A stretch of DNA of 64,000 nucleotides from Methyloversatilis discipulorum (GTDB taxonomy: Bacteria; Pseudomonadota; Gammaproteobacteria; Burkholderiales; Rhodocyclaceae), in the NCBI RefSeq assembly GCF_018780585.1, contig NZ_JADMJL010000015.1, positions 23,129 through 87,128 of the forward strand, given 5' to 3'. This document shows positions 30,776 to 37,258 of this stretch, piece by piece. Position 1 is the stretch's first letter, and each line of letters begins with the position of its first letter. The notes below the pieces were generated by a model. It searched no databases, was not told the DNA's origin, and saw only the letters and a list, made by a program, of their open reading frames with translations. Position numbers and translations under genes: made by a program.

Positions 30776-32947
30776 GTGTCGCGCAAAGTGAACGATCCTC
30801 TCTACAGTCCGCCCTTCGGTCAGGCCGACCTGACCAACTGCGAGCGCGAACTCATCCACCTTGCCGGCTCGATACAGCCGCACGGCGTGCTGCTGGTCGT
30901 GCGTGAATCAGACCTGCAGGTGCTGCAGGCCAGCCTGAATACCGAACAGTGGCTGGGCGTGCAGCACGCGGCGGTGGTCGAGGCGCCGCTGCCGGCGCTC
31001 GGTGGCGACCTGGCGGCGCGTGTGCGCGAACTGGGCCGGACGCTGACCGAACTCGAACTGACGCCTTTCCACTGCAGCACCGGCCACGGCGGGCTGTTGC
31101 GGCATTTCGAGGGCATGGCGCATCGCGGGCAATCCGGCACGCTGATCGTCGAACTCGAGACCGCCGGGCCGCCGGCCGAGGACGTCGCAGCCCAGGCCCT
31201 GCTGGCGACGGCGGTGCGACGCTTCAGCGAGGCGATGAGCGTCGATGCACTGGCCGACACTGCGGTGCAGTCGATACGCGAACTGACCCGTTACGACCGC
31301 GTGATGGTGTATCGCTTCGACGCCGACGGCCATGGCGAGATCGTCGCCGAGGCGCGCGACGACCGGCTCGACACCCTGCTCGGTCACCGCTATCCGGCAA
31401 CCGACATTCCGCAGCGCGCCCGCGATCTCTACCTGCGCAACCGGGTGCGCGTGCTGGTCGATGCGCGCTACCTGCCGGTCGCCGTCGAACCGCGCCGGCT
31501 GCCGCACGGCGGCGAAGAGCTGGACATGTCGATGTGCCACCTGCGCAGCATGTCGCCGCTGCACATCCAGTACCTGCGTAACATGGGCGTGACCGCCACG
31601 CTGGTGGTGTCGCTGGTGCGCGAGGGGCGGCTGTGGGGGCTGATCGCCTGTCATCACTATTCGCCGCGGCGCATCCATTACGCACAGCGCGCCGCCGTCG
31701 ACGTGCTGGCGGAGGTGATGTCGACGCGCATCGCGGCGATCGAGAACTATGTGCGCACCCAGGTCGACGTGCTGGTGCGGCGCATGGAACTGCGGCTGAT
31801 CGAGGCGACGTCGACCGAGGGCGACTGGCGTGCGGCGCTGATGCGCAACGCGCGCACCCTGCTGCAGCCGATGGACGCTAGCGGTGTCGCGCTGCTGCAC
31901 GACGGCGAACTGCTGACCGCTGGCGAGGTGCCGTCCACCGAGTCGGTGCGCGCGCTGGCCGGCTGGGTCTCCGGCGAAATGAAGCAGATGCTGTTCAGCT
32001 GCGCCTCGGTCGAGCGCGCCAACCCGGCGCTGGCCTACCTGACGCCGGGGGTGTGCGGCGTGCTGGCGATCGATCTGTCGACGCGGGGCCGCAATCTGCT
32101 GATGTGGTTCCGGCGCGAGCAGCGTGCCAAGCTGACCTGGGCCGGCGACCCGGCGAAGCCCATGGTCGACAACGATCCGCTGACCTTGTCGCCACGACGC
32201 TCCTTCGAGGCGTGGTCGGAAATCGTGCGCGGCACCGCGGCACCGTGGTCGCGCGCCGATCTGGCGCTGGCGCGCGCGATCGGCGCCTCGCTGCGCGACG
32301 TGATCATGCAGACGCAGGCGGTGCGCCTGCTCATCGCCCAGCACCAGCTTGAAAAATTTCGCACCGCCGTCGACGAGTCGCCGGAGCCGCTGCTGGTTGC
32401 CGACGGCGACGGCCGCATCCTGTTTCCCAGTCCGGCGCTCGCCGGCATCCTGCCGGGCGGCTGCCGGCAGCCGGTGAATTTCGACGAACTGGCGGCGCTG
32501 TTCGAAGATCAGGCCTCGGTGCGCGATGTGTTGAGGTCGCTGCGCGAAGGACGTGTGTCGTGGCGTGGCGAGTGGCGGATGAGCGGTGGCATTGCGCTGG
32601 GCGTGCGCGCCGACGTCGTGCCAGGCCCGCGCGACGCCGTGCTCGGCTGCATCCTGATGTTCACCGACCTCACCGATGCGAAGCGCACCGAGGCGGCGCG
32701 TCGCCATCTCGAACAGTCGCTGACGATGACCGGTCAGGCCGATGCGCAGCTGACCACGCGCGAGGCGCGCGGCCTGCCCGACGAAGTAATGGGCGCCATC
32801 CTGGCCAATGCGAGCGTGGCGGCAATGGAGCTGACCGACACCACGGCGTCGATCCCGGTCGCTACGCTGATCGAGGAACTGGAGGCATCGGCGACGCGCG
32901 CCGCGGCGGTCTATGCCCGCCTGCGCGAATTCAACCGCCCACTCTGA
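30776..32947 (+). CDS. bphP: Bacteriophytochrome without histidine kinase (BphP1-like)
   Basis: This red/far-red photoreceptor binds biliverdin. The 723-residue protein has a PAS domain (about 15-130) with the likely chromophore cysteine Cys22 (LTNCERELIHLAGSIQPHG), a GAF domain (about 145-315) with PATDIP at 207-212 (Asp210; usual form PASDIP) and LRSMSPLHIQYLRNMGV, and a PHY domain (about 330-510) with PRRSF at 473-477 in the tongue. A further PAS domain (about 525-640) and a helical C-terminus follow. No H-box or HATPase domain is present. This layout matches Rhodopseudomonas BphP1, which acts by binding PpsR2. The GTG start is two bases after the PpsR-like gene. Its end overlaps the convergent bphO by 17 bases. 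Confidence 0.93.
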   Translation: MSRKVNDPLYSPPFGQADLTNCERELIHLAGSIQPHGVLLVVRESDLQVLQASLNTEQWLGVQHAAVVEAPLPALGGDLAARVRELGRTLTELELTPFHCSTGHGGLLRHFEGMAHRGQSGTLIVELETAGPPAEDVAAQALLATAVRRFSEAMSVDALADTAVQSIRELTRYDRVMVYRFDADGHGEIVAEARDDRLDTLLGHRYPATDIPQRARDLYLRNRVRVLVDARYLPVAVEPRRLPHGGEELDMSMCHLRSMSPLHIQYLRNMGVTATLVVSLVREGRLWGLIACHHYSPRRIHYAQRAAVDVLAEVMSTRIAAIENYVRTQVDVLVRRMELRLIEATSTEGDWRAALMRNARTLLQPMDASGVALLHDGELLTAGEVPSTESVRALAGWVSGEMKQMLFSCASVERANPALAYLTPGVCGVLAIDLSTRGRNLLMWFRREQRAKLTWAGDPAKPMVDNDPLTLSPRRSFEAWSEIVRGTAAPWSRADLALARAIGASLRDVIMQTQAVRLLIAQHQLEKFRTAVDESPEPLLVADGDGRILFPSPALAGILPGGCRQPVNFDELAALFEDQASVRDVLRSLREGRVSWRGEWRMSGGIALGVRADVVPGPRDAVLGCILMFTDLTDAKRTEAARRHLEQSLTMTGQADAQLTTREARGLPDEVMGAILANASVAAMELTDTTASIPVATLIEELEASATRAAAVYARLREFNRPL

Positions 32948-33599
32948 GCCTGGCGGCGTCGCCGGCCGGCAGCGCCTCGAAAATGTCCACGTGACGCAGG
33001 AAGGCGGCTTCGGCTTCACGTGCGATGTCCGCCCGCGTGGCGTCGTCGCGCGACGGACCGTCGAGTGCGGCGCGCAGTCGTGCGCTGAGTTCGGCCGGCG
33101 CATGGGCACCGAAGCGGTAGAAGCGGGTGCCGGTTTCGCCGTCCAGCGCGAAGCACCGTGCGACGATGCGCTGCAGGATCTGTCCGCCCTGCAGATCGCC
33201 GAGGTAGCGCACATACACGTGCGCGAGCAGCAGTTCCGGCCGGCGCGCCGACAGTTCGCTCAGGCGCGCGGCGTAGTCCGCTGCCGCGTCGACCAGCGGC
33301 AGCGCGTCCGCCCAGCCGTCGCCATGCAGTGTGGCCAGGTCGGCTTCCAGCGCCGCGCAGCGCGGCAATCCTTCGATGTCGAGTCCGGCCAGGCCGGGGT
33401 GCGCCGCATGCCGCGCCAGCGCGGCTTCCAGATCGCGGTAGATCGGGTGCAGGTTGCGCAGCAGGATGCAGTAGGCGGTCAGCCCGAGTTCGCCGCGCAG
33501 CAGCGCCGGCATCGGGCCGCTGCGCTCGACCTGCGTGTGATGTGCTGCGGTTACCTGTCTGAGGCGCTGCGACAGCGGGGGCTGTTCGGTGGCGTGCAT
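32931..33599 (-). CDS. bphO: Haem oxygenase (biliverdin supply)
   Basis: Haem oxygenase opens haem to biliverdin, the chromophore of bacteriophytochromes. The 222-residue helical protein has the haem-ligand region TAAHHTQVE (His20/His21, with His21-x-x-x-Glu25 fitting the proximal ligand) and the distal-helix signature GDLQGGQ at 134-140. It is convergent with bphP and the two stop regions overlap, so the transcripts meet tail to tail. Pairing with bphP argues for chromophore supply over iron acquisition. Confidence 0.92.
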   Translation of the reverse strand: MHATEQPPLSQRLRQVTAAHHTQVERSGPMPALLRGELGLTAYCILLRNLHPIYRDLEAALARHAAHPGLAGLDIEGLPRCAALEADLATLHGDGWADALPLVDAAADYAARLSELSARRPELLLAHVYVRYLGDLQGGQILQRIVARCFALDGETGTRFYRFGAHAPAELSARLRAALDGPSRDDATRADIAREAEAAFLRHVDIFEALPAGDAARLRVGG

Positions 33600-33681
33600 G
33601 GGGAAGGGTGCGTCGGCCTGTCAGTCGTGTACGGTGTGCGGATGCGGCAGCGTGCTGCCGATCTCTGCGTGGAGCGCTCGC

Positions 33682-33954
33682 ATGTCCGACCTGTTGGCGA
33701 ATGGTGTGTTGATCGACCTGATCATGATAGGGGTTTTGTTCGAAGCGGCGGCACTGGCGCTGCTGCATCGCCGGCGCGGCCTGGGCTTCGCGCCGGGCCG
33801 CTGGCTGCCGACGCTGGCCGCCGGCCTGTGCCTGATGCTGGCCCTGCGCGCAGCCCTCACCGGCGGCGGCGCGACCCAGGTGCTGTTCTGGCTGGCGGCG
33901 TCCGGCGTGGCGCACGGCTGCGATCTGTACCTGCGCCGACCGCGGGCGCCCTGA
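33682..33954 (+). CDS. Small membrane protein of unknown function
   Basis: The 90-residue product starts MSDLLANGVLIDLIMIG and has three hydrophobic stretches (about 8-28, 37-53 and 60-78) separated by short basic loops (HRRRGLGFAPGRW). GGAG (33671-33674) lies seven bases before the ATG, which favours this start over a frame extension to 33589 that overlaps the bphO start region. No family is recognised. It is divergent from bphO, 82 bases away. Confidence 0.6.
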   Translation: MSDLLANGVLIDLIMIGVLFEAAALALLHRRRGLGFAPGRWLPTLAAGLCLMLALRAALTGGGATQVLFWLAASGVAHGCDLYLRRPRAP

Positions 33955-34046
33955 TCGACTGCAGTCTCATCACCGACTTCCGGTAGCATCCGCCGCGCGA
34001 TCCATGCCGTGCGGATCGACCCCGACAACACTCACAGGATTTCGCC

Positions 34047-34964
34047 ATGGCCGGAGCCAGCCTTCTCGCACTGATCGACGACATCGCCAGCGTACTGGAC
34101 GACGTGTCCGTCCTGACCAAGGTCGCCGCCAAGAAGACGGCCGGCGTGCTCGGCGACGACCTCGCGCTGAACGCGCAGCAGGTGGCCGGCGTCAAGGCCG
34201 ACCGCGAACTGCCGGTGGTGTGGGCGGTGGCCATGGGTTCGGTGCGCAACAAGCTCATCCTCGTGCCAGCGGCGCTGGCCATCAGCGCCTTCGTGCCGGC
34301 GGCGGTGACGCCGCTGCTGATGATGGGCGGGCTCTTCCTCTGTTACGAAGGCGTCGAGAAGCTGGCGCACAGATTCCTGCACGGCGCCGACGAAGACGCC
34401 GCGCACCGCGCCGAGCACCTGAAGGCACTGGCCGACGAACAGATCGATCTGGTCGCGCTGGAGAAGGAAAAGGTGAAGGGCGCCATCCGCACCGATTTCA
34501 TCCTGTCGGCCGAAATCATTGCCATCACGCTGGGCACCGTGGCCGATGCGCCTTTCGGCACCCAGGTCGCCGTGCTGGCGGGCATTGCCGCCATCATGAC
34601 GGTCGGCGTGTACGGACTGGTGGCGGGCATCGTCAAGCTGGACGACGCCGGTCTCTACCTGAGCCGCACCGCCTCCGGCGCGACGCGTGCGCTCGGTCGC
34701 GGCATCCTCGCGCTGGCGCCGTGGTTGATGAAGGCTTTGTCGGTGGCCGGCACCGCCGCCATGTTCCTGGTTGGCGGTGGCATCCTGACACACGGCATTC
34801 CGGCGCTGCACGACCGGATACATCATCTGTCGGAGGCAGTGGGTTCGGTGTGGGGCGTGCTGCTGCCCTTCGTCGCCGACGCACTGACCGGCGTCGTCGC
34901 CGGCGCGATCACGCTGGCCGTGGTGCTGGGTGTGAAGAAGCTGCGCGGCGGCGCGGCCGCCTGA
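34047..34964 (+). CDS. DUF808 (YedI-like) membrane protein
   Basis: This 305-residue protein begins MAGASLLALIDDIASVLDD and continues KKTAGVLGDDLALNAQQV, the hallmark of DUF808. About six hydrophobic segments follow. Members are conserved inner-membrane proteins without an established function. The gene stands alone: its own upstream region is about 90 bp and trhO runs toward it from the right, 12 bases beyond its stop. Confidence 0.88.
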   Translation: MAGASLLALIDDIASVLDDVSVLTKVAAKKTAGVLGDDLALNAQQVAGVKADRELPVVWAVAMGSVRNKLILVPAALAISAFVPAAVTPLLMMGGLFLCYEGVEKLAHRFLHGADEDAAHRAEHLKALADEQIDLVALEKEKVKGAIRTDFILSAEIIAITLGTVADAPFGTQVAVLAGIAAIMTVGVYGLVAGIVKLDDAGLYLSRTASGATRALGRGILALAPWLMKALSVAGTAAMFLVGGGILTHGIPALHDRIHHLSEAVGSVWGVLLPFVADALTGVVAGAITLAVVLGVKKLRGGAAA

Positions 34965-34976
34965 CCCGGCGCGGAC

Positions 34977-35693
34977 TCAGCCGGCCGGGCTCAGATCGGG
35001 CTTCAGTGCGCCGCGGTCGTCGAACACGACGCAGTTGCCGTGCCAGTGGGCGCCGCCCACTTCCTCGAAATAGCGCAGGATGCCGCCTTCGAGCTGCCAC
35101 ACCTTGTTGAAACCGGCCTTCTTCATCAGGGGCGCGGCCTTTTCGCAGCGGATGCCGCCGGTACAGAAGGTGACGATGGGTGTGTCCTTCAGGTCGGCGT
35201 ACTGTTCGAGCGCGGCCGGGAACTGACCGAAGCTGTCGACGCCCGGATCAAGCGCATTGTCGAAGCTGCCCTGCTCGACTTCCCAGCGGTTGCGTGTGTC
35301 GATGATGACGAAGGGCCGCCCTTCGTCGTACCAGCGCTTCAGTTCGGCCGGCGGCAGATAGGGCGCTGGCGTCTCGGTCGGGTCGAAGTCCGGCGCACCG
35401 ACGGTGACGATTTCCTTCTTCAGCCGCACGCGCAGCCGCTTGAAGGGCAGCGTGTCCGAACTGCTCCACTTCACGTCGAGCGCGGCGAAGCGAGGGTCCT
35501 GCCCGAGGTTGGCGAAGAAGTCGCGCAGATCGGCTTCGCGGCCGGCGAGGAAGATGTTGATGCCTTCGCTGGCCAGCAGCACGGTGCCGAGCAGCTGGCG
35601 TGACTGCGCCGCGTCGTGGATGCGTGTGCGCAGCGCTTCGCGGTCGTCGAGGCGGACGAAGCGGTAGGCGGCGGTGTTGGCGTAACGGGTCAT
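34977..35693 (-). CDS. trhO: tRNA uridine 5-hydroxylase, rhodanese family
   Basis: TrhO (YceA family) catalyses oxygen-dependent hydroxylation of uridine-34 in some tRNAs. The 238-residue protein has an N-terminal acylphosphatase-like domain (GTVLLASEGINIFLAG) and a rhodanese domain (about 115-225) with VIIDTRNRWEVEQG and active-site Cys177 in FCTGGIRCEKA. The ATG at 35693 is used; a TTG at 35720 would add nine residues. The gene is slightly shorter than the E. coli form, which has a C-terminal extension. Confidence 0.9.
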   Translation of the reverse strand: MTRYANTAAYRFVRLDDREALRTRIHDAAQSRQLLGTVLLASEGINIFLAGREADLRDFFANLGQDPRFAALDVKWSSSDTLPFKRLRVRLKKEIVTVGAPDFDPTETPAPYLPPAELKRWYDEGRPFVIIDTRNRWEVEQGSFDNALDPGVDSFGQFPAALEQYADLKDTPIVTFCTGGIRCEKAAPLMKKAGFNKVWQLEGGILRYFEEVGGAHWHGNCVVFDDRGALKPDLSPAG

Positions 35694-35754
35694 GCGCGGT
35701 GTCCGGAGATCAGCGCTCAAGTATACCTGTCGCTTCGTTCGTCCCCGGCTGCGC

Positions 35755-36729
35755 TCAGCCCAGCGCCTTCATCAGGTTGTAGGCACTGAGACCGCTGATC
35801 AGCGTACCGACCAGCACCAGCAGCGCACGCGCCGGCAGCGCACGGCACAGGAAGGCGGCCAGCGGTGCGGCGAACATGCCGCCGGCGACCAGGCCGGCCA
35901 CGGTGGCCCACGGGGCGGCGTCGATGAAGATGACGAAGGCGCCGGCGCTGGCGATGGCGATGAAGAACTCGGCGAAATTCACCGAACCGATGGTGCGGCG
36001 CGGGTCCTGACCGGCGCCGACCAGGCTGGTCGTGACCACCGGTCCCCAGCCGCCGCCGCCGGCGGCATCGACGAAACCGCCGAAAAGCGCCAGCTTGGCG
36101 ACGTGCTTCGGCTCCTGTGCCGGCTTGCGCCGATGGCGCCACGCCTTGGCCAGCACGTAGATGCCCATCACCAGCAGATAGCCGGAAATCCACGGCTTGA
36201 GCGCAGCGCCGTCGAATTTCGTCACCACCAGCGCACCGAGCACGCCGCCGATCACGCCCGGTATCAGCAGTTTGAGCATCAGCTTGCGGTCCACATTGCC
36301 CAGCCGCAGATGCGACAGGCCGGACAGGCCGGTGGTGAAGATTTCGGCGATGTGAACACTGGCACTGGCCACCGCGGGCGAGGCGCCGGTGCCGAGCAGG
36401 AAGGTGGTGGCGGAAATGCCGTAAGCCATGCCGAGCGCGCCGTCGATGCTCTGCGCGATGAAGCCGACGGCGGCCGCCTTCAGGAATTCGTCCGAGGTGA
36501 CGACGCCGATGACGATGTCCAGTGCCGCCGACGGGTCGCCCAGAGGCAGGCCGCGCGCGAGCAGGATGGCGGCCAGGCCGAACAGCGTGAAGCCCATGAA
36601 CCAGCTGGCGACGGTGGCCAGCGGGTGCGCCTGCGCGCGGTCGATCACCTGCTCGACCGGCGGCAGGCCGAGTGCTTCGTGGGCTTGTCCGACCTCGGTG
36701 GGCCGGGTGTCGATGTGGCGGATCTTCAC
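35755..36729 (-). CDS. TSUP/TauE-SafE family sulfite or anion exporter
   Basis: The 324-residue protein has about eight membrane helices in the two-repeat pattern of the TauE/SafE family: IDGALGMAYGISATTFLL in repeat 1 and FVDAAGGGGWGPVVTTSL in repeat 2. Related proteins export sulfite, sulfoacetate or other sulfur anions; the substrate here is unknown. An AT-rich palindrome (36790-36815) lies upstream, about 60 bases before the start. Confidence 0.85.
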   Translation of the reverse strand: MKIRHIDTRPTEVGQAHEALGLPPVEQVIDRAQAHPLATVASWFMGFTLFGLAAILLARGLPLGDPSAALDIVIGVVTSDEFLKAAAVGFIAQSIDGALGMAYGISATTFLLGTGASPAVASASVHIAEIFTTGLSGLSHLRLGNVDRKLMLKLLIPGVIGGVLGALVVTKFDGAALKPWISGYLLVMGIYVLAKAWRHRRKPAQEPKHVAKLALFGGFVDAAGGGGWGPVVTTSLVGAGQDPRRTIGSVNFAEFFIAIASAGAFVIFIDAAPWATVAGLVAGGMFAAPLAAFLCRALPARALLVLVGTLISGLSAYNLMKALG

Positions 36730-36789
36730 TGCGCGTCGCTCGATATCTCAGGGAGCGCGCAGTCTAGTCAGCAATGCTTATTCAAAAAA

Positions 36790-36815
36790 GTGATATTTAG
36801 TTCTATAGATATCAC
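36790..36815. promoter_or_regulatory. AT-rich palindrome upstream of the TSUP gene
   Basis: GTGATAT (36790-36796) and ATATCAC (36809-36815) form a perfect inverted repeat around a 12-base AT-rich spacer. The setting is a pocket of strikingly low GC (about 36770-36835) between the exporter and a lipoprotein gene transcribed toward it. It looks like a dimeric-regulator site; the regulator is unknown. Confidence 0.45.
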
Positions 36816-36854
36816 TCAATTTTCTTTTGTTGGGCGGTGCGGGCGCGCGATCGG

Positions 36855-37232
36855 CTAGCGGTAAGGCCGCCGCCAGTAGCCCCAGGGGTAGGCGGGGTAG
36901 TAGGGGTAGCCGTACATCCACATGCGGTCGCGTTCGCGCATCGCCTCGCGCATGCGCTCGGTCTCGATCAGCGTCTGCTGCATGTAGTCGATCACCTCGT
37001 CCGACACGCCGTCCTCGCGCAGCTTCGCCAGCTGAGAGGCCTTGAGCGGGTAGAGCGCGCGGCTCTCCTCCAGGCGCTGGATGATTTCCGCCGGCGGGAT
37101 GCCGTCCTTCGACATCTGCACGATTTCGTCGGTGGTCGGCGCCGGCGGAAGCGGCGGCGCAGTGACGCAGCCGCCGAGCGTCAGGGCGAGGCCGGCGAGC
37201 AGCAGGCTGCGGCGCAGGGTCAGCGTGTACAT
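36855..37232 (-). CDS. Small lipoprotein of unknown function
   Basis: The 125-residue protein starts with a lipoprotein signal (MYTLTLRRSLLLAGLALTLG, then GC), so it should be lipidated on the cysteine and exported. The middle (TTDEIVQMSKDGIPPAEIIQ and following) is helical and charged. The end is rich in Tyr, Trp and Pro (YGYPYYPAYPWGYW). GGAGAG before the ATG at 37232 supports this start over an ATG at 37244. No family is recognised with certainty. It lies 26 bases downstream of glnE on the same strand. Confidence 0.7.
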   Translation of the reverse strand: MYTLTLRRSLLLAGLALTLGGCVTAPPLPPAPTTDEIVQMSKDGIPPAEIIQRLEESRALYPLKASQLAKLREDGVSDEVIDYMQQTLIETERMREAMRERDRMWMYGYPYYPAYPWGYWRRPYR

Positions 37233-37258
37233 GCGACTCTCCATATCGGGTCTGTGTG

